Assembly (NCBI GenBank): GCA_001599915.1
Contig: BCIG01000014.1
Coordinates: 620,001 to 684,000 of the forward strand
Source: Symbiotaphrina buchneri
Taxonomy: Eukaryota; Ascomycota; Symbiotaphrinales; Symbiotaphrinaceae
Reading direction: 5' to 3'
DNA length: 64,000 nt
This document shows positions 34,306 through 45,951 of this stretch, in pieces. The notes below the pieces were generated by a model. That model saw nothing but the letters and a program-made list of their open reading frames with translations, had not been told where the DNA came from and ran no database searches. Each line of letters opens with the position of its first letter. Positions within the stretch are counted from its first letter, which is position 1. A program made the position numbers and the translations under genes.

Positions 34306-35064
34306 TATACCAGTCGCCAGAGGGGCTGGGTGGTAGCATGAATATTGGACGGTGGGACCTGGTTGAGAAGGACTTGGAGACGGCCCTGGAGCTGGTGGTT
34401 GGGTTACTTGGTTCTGTGAAAGGGGGAATGGTGTGGAGGTAAGATCTTTTATATGTCTTTTGGGTTGCTCAGCCATTGCTTTTTCTGACTGTGAAGCTTT
34501 TTGACTTCACTGCACACCCGTCTCTAGCCTTTGTAAAAAGTCTGCATCACCGAATGGTGTGCTTTGCTCGATTCATCTGCCTTCTACCTTCACTCCTTAC
34601 TTTCGAGGCTTAGCACTGTGGAGACTGAATGCTTAGGTACTGATGCTGTTTATCTGATTGCAATATCTTCAGTCAAAGCCTCTGTAGCGAGCTGTCTATC
34701 CTCTCAGAGCGTGGTGCGCGGTAAGGAAACCATGGATAGCTCCCTGCTATCGAGCCGTCGATTCTCGCCGAGCTACCGTCCTGTGCTTGGGTGGAGCTCT
34801 CTAAGCCTCACTCGTCTGAACATCTATTCACAGACTCCGTAGCTTCGTGCTGTGTTGTGGTCGTGAGTATCGATGTGCAGGCGATCATATCTGGCCGTGG
34901 GTTGCAGCAGCGGCGGTTCGACCTGCTCTCCATCGTGTAGCCTGGTTTTGCTCGGGAGCGTAATGGACAAGGCCTAAACCGAGCGTTTCGTTGAGCTCTG
35001 TACCTCTCCAGAGTCTCGCACCAACAGGCTTGGTAATAAGGAGAATATCCCCACCTAAGCTAGT
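34306..35064. other. Convergent 3' region between the MFS gene and YAF9
   Basis: About 760 bp between two converging genes. I see no gene, repeat or RNA signal. Confidence 0.45.
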
Positions 35065-35897
35065 TCATCTCCTCCGCGAACCACCAGCCGGCGCGACCAC
35101 CACGCCCTCGGCCCTCAACCCGTCCAGGATCTTCTCCCGCTGCTCCAACTTCTTCTTCTCCTCCTCGACCATGCGGTTCACCGTCTTGACCGCCTCCCTC
35201 ATACGATCTAGCTCACGCGCCTCCATCTCGCGACTATACGGTCCGCTATCCGGCAACTCCGCCGTATGCCTATCCTTCTCCTTCTCCCTGTCCTTCGCGG
35301 CCTTCCCGGCTTTCGCCTTCCCCTTCGCCGGCGGGGCTCCAGCTCCACCGCCAGTCAAGATATCATAGAATGCCTCGACGGGCTCATTGAACACGACCTC
35401 CTCGTAATTCATGCTGCGCACGACCTCGCGACGCTCCTTCTGGGCCTCGGCGTCCGGGCCCCACGGGTGCAGCTTGAGCGCATGCCACAGCGTCTGCGGC
35501 TTCTCGTTGCTCTCGGGCACAAAGTACAGCTTGATCTGGATCTCGAACTCGCCCCACCCGGTCTCCGTCACCTCGAAGGGAGGCCCTTCGATCGTCCGCA
35601 GGGAGTTGGCGTAGGTCTCGTGTAGCTTGAATTGGACCTTTCGAAGCCAGTAGGAGATGTCTTCCCCGTCTACGCCGCGCACCCACACGGTCCACTGGTG
35701 GGTGTGCTCTGGGGGAAGGTTCGGGGGTTTCTTGGCTGGGTCGATGGGCCGCGCTTCGCTGCCGAAGATGAAGGGGCGGTAGACTGAGACACCCTGAGTG
35801 AGGGTCAGTGCTGTGCTCAAGGAGAAGAGGGGCGCCTCAAGACAAGGGCTTGGAAGCGACCTACCTTGACGCGTTTCGTGCCCGCGGGTGGCGCCAT
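35065..35897 (-). CDS. yaf9: YEATS-domain protein Yaf9
   Basis: Shared subunit of the NuA4 acetyltransferase and SWR1 remodelling complexes, reading acylated histone H3. Two exons (35865-35897, 35065-35793) give 253 residues. The 33-nt first exon encodes [11 protein letters not shown], and the joined [14 protein letters not shown] is the classic start of the YEATS domain (residues 10 to about 150). [40 protein letters not shown] and [18 protein letters not shown] follow. The C-terminal half is a coiled coil ([21 protein letters not shown]) that tethers the protein to its complexes. It is divergent from COQ11 with a 384-bp gap. Confidence 0.94.
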
Positions 35898-36281
35898 GGT
35901 TGGCGGGATATGAAGAAGTCTGAGAGTGTCAAGTGAAAGAGAACGACGAAACAGAGAAATTTAAATGTAGTGGGTAGCGCAACACGCGTAGGCAAAGAGG
36001 GATGAGTTAATAGTAAACTGTGGCGCCCATGTGAAGATGGTTCATAAAGTGCCGAAGAGAAACCGGGGATGGTGTTGCGGCTCAAACAACGATCACCGTC
36101 CGCTAGCACTAGCGCAGCACACGGACCACCTCCACCGACCGGGCTCGGCGGGTTTTCGAGTGGTTCAATGTCGTCAAGATATAATAATTCGCCTGTGCGT
36201 GCATTTAAGAGCTCATCATGGCCTGATCGATTTCCTATTGTCTTCTACAAGAACCGCCCTTAGTATATTGGACTGCAGGAA
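35898..36281. other. Bidirectional promoter between YAF9 and COQ11
   Basis: 384 bp between divergent start codons of two conserved genes, with no open frame of note. Confidence 0.5.
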
Positions 36282-37396
36282 ATGGCTGCTGCCGCCGCCG
36301 CTGCAAAGAAGAAGCTCGTCGTGGCTGGTGGGACTGGATTCTTAGGTACGTTTGATACCATAATTCGGATCCCAGCTCGCGCTTTTTTCGGAGCTTCCAA
36401 TGGAGCTTCTGGAAGCTAATATATGCCTCCTATAGGCTCCCGCATCTGTAGGGTAGCTGCTACGCGTGGCTGGGATGTTGTGTCCATAAGGTATCTAACT
36501 CTCTCTCCAGACTTGTTCCTCAGTTCCTTGAGATCATTTCACTAACATCCCCCGTCCACCAGCCGCACAGACACGCCCCAGTGGAACACCATAACCTCGT
36601 CCTCGACGCCTCCGCCATGGTCTACCTCGGTCAAGTGGGAAAAGGCGGATATCCTGCAACCGTCAACGTATACGAGCTTCCTCAAATCCGCCGACGCCGT
36701 CGTACATACGATGGGCATATTGCTGGAGGCGGACTACAAGGGCGTCTTACAGGGCAGAGAGTCGGTGGTCAGTGGGTTGACCAGGGCGTTTAGCAAGACT
36801 AAGGGCGGCGCAAAGGGTAATCCGCTGGAGAGGGAGCCGGGTGAGCGGCTGGAACCGGGGGAGAAAGATGGGCAGTTGACCTACGAGTTGATGAATAGGG
36901 ATACTGGTCAGTGGTCTTGCAGATCGGTCTGAGTCCTAGAGGGGCAAGGAACTGATATGATGACTCTGAAGCAATCACACTTGCGCAGGAAGCTAATGGC
37001 CTCGGTATCCCAAACTTTGTCTTCATCTCTGCCGCTGCTGGCGCGCCAATACTACCGACCAGATATATCACCACAAAACGAGAAGCGGAGTCGACCATCG
37101 CATCCACCTTCCCTTCCATGCGCTCCATATTCATGCGGCCAGGCTTCCTCTACGATTCATCGCGCTCGTTCACTCTACCGATTGCAGCGGCCGCAATGGC
37201 TGGAAGCGCTGTGAATGCCGTCACCGGTGGACGGTTAACGGCGCTAATGGGAGCTGGTGGCACCAAGCCCTTGAAGGCCGATGTGGTGGCCGAGGCAGTG
37301 GTGGAAGCCATCGAGGAGGATAATGTCGAAGGCCCCGTGGAGACGGAAATGATCGAGGAGTTGGCCAGTAAGGCGTGGAGGAAAGGAATGTTGTAG
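36282..37396 (+). CDS. coq11: Coq11-like NAD(P)-binding protein (ubiquinone synthome)
   Basis: Atypical short-chain dehydrogenase-like protein of the mitochondrial coenzyme Q complex (yeast Coq11/YLR290C, animal NDUFA9 kin). Four exons, 36282-36345, 36436-36490, 36563-36906 and 36972-37396, give 295 residues. The nucleotide-binding motif GGTGFLGSRICR sits at residues 16-27, across intron 1, and SISRTDTPQW follows beta 2. ADAVVHTMGILLEADYKGVL and NGLGIPNFVFISAAAGAP are typical, with RYITTKREAESTI where a YxxxK pair is expected. The C-terminus PLKADVVAEAVVEAIEEDNV matches the family. The second and third introns have good ends; the last acceptor is ctctgaag. The N-terminal run of alanine and lysine may aid mitochondrial import. 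Confidence 0.88.
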
Positions 37397-37494
37397 GAAC
37401 ACCCTTATATTCATGTGGCTCGTGCTGGAGATGGATGCAAGTCGCCAGGACTTTAATTGGCTATCTAATTGCGGCTGCTCATGGGCCACACAGC

Positions 37495-38540
37495 TTACAT
37501 AGCTGTACCGCGCTCAAAACTGTCGCGAATCTCGGCGGTGTACTATATCAAAAGTCAGCAAGATGTATGGTGGGATATGAAGGCATAATATTAATCCAAC
37601 TTACCTTATTGTAAAACCTCGCCAACTTCTGGTTGAACTGCTTGTTCTTCTCGTTGATATATGTGACGTCGCCGGTCTCTTCTTCCCTGCCCCTCTCCCT
37701 CCTCTTCTTCATGCGTACCTCCTCTTGCTTCTGCAATTGCTCCACCAACTTATCCACGGCCTTCTTGTCAGGGCGGTCCTGCACAAACTCGGTATTATCA
37801 CTCGTCGAGTAGAAGTGGCCGCCACTATCCACCGCCACGATCTCTCCATCCTCGGTCTCCACAACCTCCAGCTCACCCGTCTGGGCGGCCTTCTGCATGG
37901 CCTCCATCTTGCGCTTCTCATACGCCTCCAGATCGACACCAATCTCTTTGAGCTGGCGCTTATACACCTTCCGCGCGTCCTGGGTGTAGTCCTGGAAGGC
38001 CACGTCGTCGCGATGCCGCTGCTTCTTCTCCATGCGCCGATCCCACTTCTCGCTCTCCTCCACCGTCCAGTCCCACGCCCGCTTGCGCTCAAAGTCCTCG
38101 CCCGACGCCTCCGTGTCGGCTTTCAGCAGCTTGTGTAGCGCGATGTCGTGCTTGCGCTGTAGCGAGGAAAGCAGGTTCGGGTCTTGGGATAATCGATGCG
38201 TCTCGGCGGCGGTTTCTTTTAGGTTCGAGGTCGTGGCCGATTTGGCCCGTGCTTGGAGTGCTTTGAAGCGTTCGCGCCGTTCTTGGGCGGCTTGGGCGGC
38301 TGCGGCGGAGGAGTCGGGTGTAGATGAGGATGGTACGGATGGGGCTTCAGTGGCGGAGGATGCCTTTGATTCTTCTACCGGTGTATCAGCCGGTTGATCG
38401 GAGGGTTGTGTCGTCTCCGATGTGCTAGGTTGTGGTTGTTCGGAGCTGTTTTCCTCGACTTCAGCGAAGCGGCGTTTCGGGTTTCCCTTTTCATGCTGGT
38501 CTCTAACAGGAGCCGCCTTCCGTTTCCTTGTTTGAACCAT
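37495..38540 (-). CDS. syf2: Pre-mRNA splicing factor Syf2
   Basis: Component of the Prp19/NineTeen complex in the catalytic spliceosome, where it supports both splicing steps. Two exons (37605-38540, 37495-37542) give 327 residues. The last exon of only 48 nt is required: it adds YTAEIRDSFERGTAM, the conserved Syf2 ending, in place of an unrelated read-through tail. The N-terminal 100 residues are disordered with a basic NLS (TRKRKAAP, NPKRRF). The SYF2 domain covers about residues 110-327: RFKALQARAKSATTSNLKET, RAWDWTVEESEKWDRRMEKK, AFQDYTQDARKVYKRQLKEI and DVTYINEKNKQFNQKLARFY. It shares a 360-bp promoter with the gene at 38901. Confidence 0.94.
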
Positions 38541-38900
38541 TGTGATGTGAAGATAGCGAGTCAGGAGGAGGTAGGGGTGGTGGGGGGTAAAGGCGTGAGT
38601 GAGTGTTGATGCTGGCTGGAAATTTGGGTGTGACGCTGTCAGTTGCAGAATGGATGAACCAGGCCAAGACTGGCGGCTCAAAAGGTACGTACCGCACGGC
38701 TGTGATAGCTTAGGGGCACGCTGATAGCATTAAAGACACACACCAATTGGTGCTTTTAAGCTAAAACGACACCCCGATTACAGTGGGCTCGCCGAAGTTG
38801 CGAGTGTGGAATTAAGGAAATTGCTACAACAAGCTTCAAAGTGGATCCCCCGAAAGTGGATCCTCTCACGACACCGTAACCCAATTGCAACTGGCGCGCG
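38541..38900. other. Bidirectional promoter between SYF2 and the gene at 38901
   Basis: 360 bp between divergent starts. No feature is recognised. Confidence 0.45.
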
Positions 38901-40523
38901 ATGTTTCCCGCGCTGAGCATCAAACCTAATCTGATCCGGCGGCTGTCTATCTCCTTACATCATCGTCGGCCGGACTCGCCCCAGTCACGAAAGACCCCCA
39001 TCGACTTCAACGCCGCCTATCCGCCAGCACCCCAGAAATCAGGGTCCAAAGTGCGGGGAAGTGGACCTCACGCGACCACCGGACCAGCAAGTCAGGCCTC
39101 CAAAACTGTCGAAGATGGCATTCCAAGGCCGCCGACCGGGTTCCGCGATGAGCAGACCATTGCAATTGACATGCTCGACTTGACCCTGCGCAGCTTCGCC
39201 GAGTGCATCTCTCCGGCCGTCAACCACATTGTGCGGCGCGAGCTCAATCGCACGTATAAGCGCTATGCGACGAAGTTGGCGTTGATAGCGGAGACGCGCA
39301 CCCCGGCGGAGAAGAAGGCCAAAGCCATCAATGCGCTGCTACAGACGACTCATGATGAAGAGATTCTGTCCGTGGTCAATTTCCTGTCTCGGCTCCCGGA
39401 CGGCGCAAGGCAGCTGAGGAAGTATGAGGCTGCCATTGTAGAGGCTTTGAGAAAACCCGGAAGTCCGCACGAGTACGAGAGATGCCAGAAATTACGGACG
39501 GTCAATAGAGTGGTTGCGATGTTTGAGAATGCTGGTGCAGCCATCCCGCAGTCATTGGTGGCCTTGGCCTTGGAGATGGCTGCTGCAGAGAGGGGGAACC
39601 TGGCTGCCGTCACGGTATACGTACGGATGGTCAACCAGCGCGGCGTGGACCTGGCCGATGAGACCTTCGCTAAAGTCCTCCGGAGCTTGATCAGGAAGGC
39701 CCAGGCATACAAACTACGAGGAAAGGAGGGCCAGGAGCAGAGGGAAATCGTGATCCACCTCTTGTCGGATCTCCAGCCGGTGGTCACTAAGAGCTTCGAG
39801 AAACCGAGGACCTTCGCCGCATATCTCAAGCTGCTCGCCGAACTCGATCAACCTGATCTTCTCTGGAACGAATACACAGCATGGATCACGCCCTTATCGC
39901 AACATCACACATCCCAGGTCCCCTCAAAGCAGAAAGCAACCATTCAAACCAGCACCTCTCCCCCACCATCACGCTTCACCCGCGCCACCTCGCACGACCG
40001 TCGCAGCCTGATCATGACCTTCCTCACATCCTTCCTACAAGCCTCCGCTCCTCATCACGCCTGGCACATCATCGCGCAGCTCTTCGACCAGCGCACCTCC
40101 TCCAGCAGCCTCCCATCCACCGGTCTCAAACCCAGCGACATCGCCGCGCCGATCTGGTCCGCGCTGCTCGAGCACCCGGCGCACATCGCGCTGACCGCCT
40201 GGAGCGAGGACATGCAAGCGGTGCTCTTCGCCAAGTACGAGGAGTACATTTCCGCCGCGGAACGTGCGCTCGGCGTGCAGTGGATGCCTCCCGACGGAGA
40301 TGGCGAAGGCAGACATTTTTTGCTTGAGGTCGATGAGGATGGGGAAGTGGATGTAAGGGAGGTGGAGGCGGAGGCGGAGGCGGTTTTGGAGAGGAAGTGG
40401 AGCTGGTGGGTTTGGGAGTGTGGGCTGGGAGAGATGGATGAGGGCTTGGGGGAGAAGAGGGAGAGTGGAAGGGAGAGGAGGGTGGCTGTGCAGAGAGGGA
40501 CGGAGATGCTGCGTGAGCGTTGA
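38901..40523 (+). CDS. Putative mitochondrial protein of unknown function
   Basis: Single-exon protein of 540 residues that I do not recognise. The first 40 residues carry many R, S and H and no acids until D25 (MFPALSIKPNLIRRLSISLH), suggesting a mitochondrial presequence. The middle (about 90-330) is alpha-helical with repeated helix pairs, for example EMAAAERGNLAAVTVYVRMV and IHLLSDLQPVVTKSF, consistent with a PPR- or TPR-like solenoid. The C-terminal region is acidic, with an EVEAEAEAV stretch encoded by a GGAGGC hexanucleotide repeat near 40361-40383, then many E, G and R residues. Conserved fungal mitochondrial RNA or ribosome factors look similar, but this is only a guess. Confidence 0.72.
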   Translation: MFPALSIKPNLIRRLSISLHHRRPDSPQSRKTPIDFNAAYPPAPQKSGSKVRGSGPHATTGPASQASKTVEDGIPRPPTGFRDEQTIAIDMLDLTLRSFAECISPAVNHIVRRELNRTYKRYATKLALIAETRTPAEKKAKAINALLQTTHDEEILSVVNFLSRLPDGARQLRKYEAAIVEALRKPGSPHEYERCQKLRTVNRVVAMFENAGAAIPQSLVALALEMAAAERGNLAAVTVYVRMVNQRGVDLADETFAKVLRSLIRKAQAYKLRGKEGQEQREIVIHLLSDLQPVVTKSFEKPRTFAAYLKLLAELDQPDLLWNEYTAWITPLSQHHTSQVPSKQKATIQTSTSPPPSRFTRATSHDRRSLIMTFLTSFLQASAPHHAWHIIAQLFDQRTSSSSLPSTGLKPSDIAAPIWSALLEHPAHIALTAWSEDMQAVLFAKYEEYISAAERALGVQWMPPDGDGEGRHFLLEVDEDGEVDVREVEAEAEAVLERKWSWWVWECGLGEMDEGLGEKRESGRERRVAVQRGTEMLRER

Positions 40524-40834
40524 GCTGGCTGAGAGAAGGCTGTCGTGATGGGTCCACGAGCTTGCAGTGTAGATACGAAGGCAAGCGGAGGGCCCGTATG
40601 AAGCCATATGTAGCTTGAGCTGTCCAAAAGTTGCTGTCTCGATCAATTGATTATAAAGCATGACTTCTCCGTGAGGCAAGCAGTATGTATACACCACGAA
40701 GCCGGTCAGATATAGACGCATGGCACGCAAACCCGACGCCAGCTAACCACGAATACGACACATCCAAAATACCATATCCACAAGGCAGAGGCAGCTCCCA
40801 ATTCAAGCTCAAGAGGCTGGTCAGTGCACAGGCA

Positions 40835-43297
40835 CTATCCGTTGTACATCCCCGTCGCACCACCGCCAATGATCGAATCCATAATCGCAAAGGGCGACGA
40901 ATCCGCACCAAACAGGCCCAGCGGTGTAAATCCCGCCGCGCTGGAACTACTATCCGACGGTCTGCGCGTCGGACTCACATCTATCACAACCATTAGCCAT
41001 AATCCCCTACGGCGCCAGCCGCAAACATAGGGAAAAGGAAAGTCAAGCACTTACGATTCAGCTTCCGCAGCGCCGTATACGCCCTCCCCAGGGGTCCCTG
41101 GGCCGCAGGATCCGCGCCCGCGCTCAGCTCCAGGCCATAGCCATCGAGGGTCGACAGCTCGCCCATGAGCTCCAGCAACTCGTCCAGCAGCGCGTGGACC
41201 TCGACGTTGCGCTTCGGCTCGCCGATGATGCCCAGGATCAGCGCGGCGCTGACGGCGCGGTGCACGCCGGACCACGGCCGGCTCGCGACGGGCGACAGCT
41301 GGTGCAGTGCCAGGAAGGACCGCACGGTCGCGATCAGGTTGTCGATGCATTTCCCCCGCAGTGGCTCGAGGGTGCGGTCGTCTTTGCTGTCGGCGCGGAG
41401 GGCGGGTCGGCACAGTTCGGAGATGACGAAGGAGGTGTGCAGGCGCAGCGCGTGGTGTTCCATTTGTTCTTTGGGCAGCTTGGCGGCTGAGAGGTCTTTG
41501 AGGAAAGGCGCGGCGTCGGTGTAGATGCCTTCGAGCTCTTGTACGTAGCCCAGGATCTGGTTGGAGGTCATGCCGTGCTCGTGGTATAGCATCCGACTCC
41601 GCACAATGTCGAGAGTCACTCGGCATAGCCGCCACATGCAGTCGGCGTATGTCAGAGCGTGCGGAGTGTTCGTGGCAGGAAGCGGGACATCTCGGCCAAT
41701 GAAGCCTATGGATGACTCTCGATCGTACGAAAGAGAGAGGAGACCGTCTTGCCATACCAGCATCCACCTGACCAGGAAGATTAGCAATGAGAAATTTACT
41801 AAACTTTCTTCAGATGGTACCCTACCATAGTCTTCTTCTAGCCTCCTGTTCTTCCTGGTTAACCGAATCACAGACCCTGTGCAACCCCAGAGTTTGCGCC
41901 AGTCGTAGGGTGATACCTATGCTTGTAAGTTTGGTTTGATTTCCGAGAACATTTATGCTTACCCATCAGTACCCAGCTCACCCCGGCATTCATATTGTTC
42001 GTGGTCACATAGCCCAAGATCAAGAGTGCCTGAATGATCGGCAAGGAAGGCCGTGAAAAGAAATTGACAATCCGTAGGCAATGAAAAGAACAGCAAGCTG
42101 GAACCGTCAGCGCCTGCCTCTTCGTTTGGAGATCGGAACATACCATAGACGGTAGAGGTGAGCTCACGCTCCCGGCGCGGTAGATCGGAAGATTGACTGC
42201 CTGAAGCTAAGACTGCGAAGAGCAGCGCAGCCCATGAAAGGTCCTTCCCATATACAGATTCTTCTACCGCAGGTATATTCTGCCAGTCTGGCTGCAAACT
42301 CCTCGTATCCAGCATTTCGCGAAGACCGAACTCGAATGAGTCGACATCGACCAGCGCAGGGTAGAACATGTACGATATATCGCGGTATAGATTGAAGAAC
42401 CTGGCTGTAGTTAGTGACCGAGTCCTCATTCGCCTTGCTAACAAAAGCTTGCTATAGGCGTACCTCATGCATTCCTCGTCGCTGGGCAACATCTTACACA
42501 GCTCCGTTGCAAGAGACGAGCCACCGTCCCGGGATGACCAGAGATCAATGAAAGGATACGTAGCACTGCTGTTCTCCAGTCCGAAAATAGGGAGTATACT
42601 CTTACCCAGCAGATCCTGGGCGTCGTCACCCGCCGCATCTCTGAGGTTCATAATGAACGCCGGCACAGAGCTACCGCCTAGATGTACAGAGTTTCCAGTC
42701 AAATCATTGACCGCATGTATGCCATCGGAGTGTGATCGCTTGTTCGGTGGCTTCTCTACGCCGTCTGGTCGCTTATCCGAAGGTTGTGGTCGGCTGCCCG
42801 CCATCCTAGCCATATCCTCCTTCAAAGCCGTCATTGAGTCCTCCATGGTGATCAGACGTGAACATATTCGGTCCCAGTCTTCGCGGGCAAGCGTCACATG
42901 AGTACCGTCGCCGCTCTTGATATGACCATTCGTGGTGGGCGTCGTAGCGATATGACTCCTGCTCGGAAAATTTAGTCGCAGCTGGGTCTGAAGGGTGCGG
43001 TCAAACATACAACATGTCGAGTCCATGCGCTCCACCAAAGCCTGCACCGATAGATGATGCATATGAGCTCGTCGGCTGCGCATATAGAGTACATAGCTCC
43101 GGGTGTTTCCTTTCCACACACGTCTTGCATGGGACGTTGTTATCGCACTTGACTTTTCGCGATCGACAGGGATAGCAAGCCTTAGGTTCGCGAACCTTGC
43201 GGCGCTTGCGCAGAATGTCGTCGGTGGCAGAACGATCGGTATCTGGGGAAGCTTGGTGCGAATGCCCATCATCCAAGTTCCGCTTATGATGGTCCAT
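40835..43297 (-). CDS. Zn2Cys6 transcription factor with fungal-specific TF domain
   Basis: Nuclear regulator in seven exons: 43011-43297, 42464-42958, 42144-42400, 41963-42097, 41826-41916, 41055-41767 and 40835-40980, joined in frame to 707 residues. A basic NLS (RKRRKVREPK) precedes the zinc cluster C41-x2-C44-x6-C51-x5-C57-x2-C60-x8-C69. A coiled segment follows, then the fungal_trans domain (about 250-520), recognised from FFNLYRDISYMFYPALVDVD, LPIIQALLILGYV, GITLRLAQTLGLH and RRRLWWMLVWQDGLLSLSYD. Two of these motifs are assembled across 46-nt introns. The C-terminal tail is serine- and glycine-rich. Its position beside the MFS and laccase genes suggests local regulation, which is inference. 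Confidence 0.87.
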
Positions 43298-43846
43298 GGC
43301 GTCTCTATATGGCTCCGCGGTGGTGATATTTGGGAGGATTGCGATTGTATTTAGTAGAAAATGGGGGGTGTTGCAGTGAGGGATAAGGTAGTAAGCTTGG
43401 TCCGATCCGGCCGCCCTAATCTAAGTTAGGCAAAATGACCAAACATGATGTAGGAGAGAGCCGAGGCCCAGCCCAAGGGGCCCTAGGCACCTTAGCTCAA
43501 GGTACCCATGGGTCTGGCCCAATAATGACAGGAATTTTCCAAGATAAGCTACGATGGTTGTCTGATGAAGGAATTCATTATGATTACTTATGATACAGCA
43601 TAATAACATCGTGACGGGGCCCGCCAACCGGCTAGCCGCAGGACTGCAAACCGCTCACGCCCTCTGAAGTACCCCTGATATGCAACGCCATGTCCGAAAC
43701 GCCGTCGGGCATCTGCGGATATCAATATATACAATGCTCAGCACCCGTCTCCTGAGTCTTCCTTCTAAAGACCTCCATACAAGAGAGATGCTGCGTCTAA
43801 TCGCTCGGCAGACGGATCGTCCCCTTATGTCCTCCGAATTGTTCGT
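43298..43846. other. Intergenic between the Zn2Cys6 regulator and the DHA1 transporter
   Basis: About 550 bp upstream of the regulator and downstream of the transporter. Only short open frames. Confidence 0.45.
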
Positions 43847-45828
43847 TCAAGGACCATTGCTCTTCTCCGCCGCCGGATGTTGCGGCGTGTTCTCCTCGTC
43901 CTCCACATATGCATAGTGACTGTGACGTCTAATTGCCTCTCCCTTGAAGTAGAATACGAAAGGAATGAGGCAGCAGGCAAGTGCAATGAACGCGAGCAGA
44001 GTGCCAGCCCATTGGTAGCCCAAGCGGTCGTACATTTGCTCCGTGAAGAGAACAACGGCAGCACCCCACATTGATCGGAGGAATGTCTTCGCGGCCAATG
44101 CAGATGCAGCTTGGTGTTGATAAGTGTCAACTGTAGAACTTCTAGTTAGTAACCTGCACTCTCAACCATGGAACGTGAGGAGTCTTACCGAGATAGTTGT
44201 TGGCTGAATTGTACAAGAAGATGAATCCAAAGCCAACTGGAAAGCCTCCCATCATGGGACCCCACACAGACAGTGTAGGGTAAGAAGTCCAAGCAAAGAT
44301 GAACAAACCGATTGGGATGAACCAGCATGATAACATCATGGGGATCAATCGCGCTTCCGCCGGAGGTTTGCCATTGTGCTTCTGGCATAGGTAGAGATAA
44401 TGCTTATTGACGAATGGTGCACAAAGAGCAGAGCAGATGACACCAATAGCAAGCGGGATGAACATCAAACCCGTTGTCCCAGCTGAGAGCCCTTTTCCGT
44501 TTTGGTAGACAATAGGGTACCTATTGAGGGTCAGAATTTTGTTCAAGCGTATTGTGGCTGAGGATAGAGCTAGTGATGAAAGTGCCGGCATTGCAGGGAG
44601 TGAGGTACTTACGCGACGAAGAACATGTACAGCAATCCGTACAAGACGGACATGTACAGCGACAGGAAGAAGACGATCAACCTCTGAAGAGCAGCTGGAA
44701 TGGCCGGAAGAAGTAAAGTTGGAGCCGTTCCTTGAGTGGCCGACCTTCGACCTCTTGTTCCGTGACGTACCGGTTGTCACCGGTTTCTTTCCTCAATTTC
44801 TTAGCCCGTCTCGCGAGCAGTGTCGGGGCGTAGGTTTCAGGGACGGTAAATGTGATCAAGATGTACGCCGCACCGGATAGGATAAGCTGGATCCAGTAAA
44901 GCCAGCGCCAGCCTTTGGCATCAGACAAGAAACCACCGACGAGTGGACCAATTGCAGGACCGATGAAAGGCGCAGCGCTGAATGCAGCCATAGGAACACC
45001 TCTTTCCTCGTTCTTCCACAGATCTGCGAGGGTTCCGCCGACGAGCGTCATTGGCGCACTGAACGCGATACCATCAATGGCACGGGTGACGATCAACGTC
45101 CCTATGTTCTTGGCGACAGCACCAGGGATGGTGAATACGACGGCCAGTAGTAGTGTGCTGGCATAGACAGGTCTCCGTCCAAACATCTCACTTGCGGGAG
45201 CGAATGCAAGTGGCCCAACGCCAAATCCGACGACGAACACCGTAATTGTTAGGAAGGCTACTTCAAGGGAGACATGGAACTCCTCCGCGACCCCTTCCAA
45301 ATCGGCGGTGATGACCGCCGATGCGAATGCAACGACAAAGCAGGTGAATGCGACACACATGGTGCACCACCATTTGTATGCCTTTGACCAGTTCTTGGGG
45401 TTCTCCGGATCGTTGATCTTGAATGTCACCAACTCATAGTCTTCGTATTTCCCCGTCACATGAGACTTTATCGGGCGGATAATGCGACCTTCCGCAGTTT
45501 CTTCCGTGAATTCATTGATTGCTGCTTCATTGCTAAGCATCCGGAAAGGCAGATTGACAACATCTTCGTCATTGCTGGAGATGTGGTGGCCGACGGTTCT
45601 GTTGAACAATTAGCACTTAGCTTTAGGACGGGTTGGATGCGAGGATGCATACTCTATCCTTGAGAGCTCGTGGCGTGTTGATTGGTTTTCGAGAGGAACT
45701 TCGGTCAGACCCTCTGAGGAAAAGGAGCTGGAATGCTCCGGCGACGCATTGCCTGCGTCACCGCGTTGATGAGCTTCTGCTGGAGCATCTCCAGTCCGGC
45801 TATCGATTGTGTCCTGAATGGGATGCAT
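43847..45828 (-). CDS. DHA1-type MFS transporter (multidrug/polyamine), apparent one-base frameshift
   Basis: Twelve-span proton antiporter of the DHA1 family (Flu1/Tpo-like), expected at the plasma membrane. Exons 45653-45828, 44613-45598, 44189-44520 and 43847-44130 give about 560 residues. Family marks are [17 protein letters not shown] before span 1, a motif-A-like loop ([12 protein letters not shown]), [20 protein letters not shown], and motif C ([12 protein letters not shown]). After span 6 the frame changes near 44680: FRPFQLLF is followed, one base out of phase, by [20 protein letters not shown], which homologues carry directly after. No GT-AG intron bridges it without deleting conserved sequence. 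Downstream exons are intact and close on a normal stop, so this is a single recent lesion or a sequencing error. Upstream in-frame ATGs exist. Confidence 0.8.
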
Positions 45829-45943
45829 TGTGTAATAGTAGTTGTTGTCGTATGCAACAGGTATTATGTTGCAGTGATCCCAACTCAAGGGAGGAAGAAA
45901 TAGTATGGGTAGAGGACATCATGTTATCAGGGCGGGCAGATCC

Positions 45944-45951
45944 GTTATATA
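45944..45951 (-). promoter_or_regulatory. TATA box upstream of the DHA1 transporter
   Basis: TATATAAC on the minus strand, about 120 nt before the ATG at 45828. Sequence match only. Confidence 0.4.
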
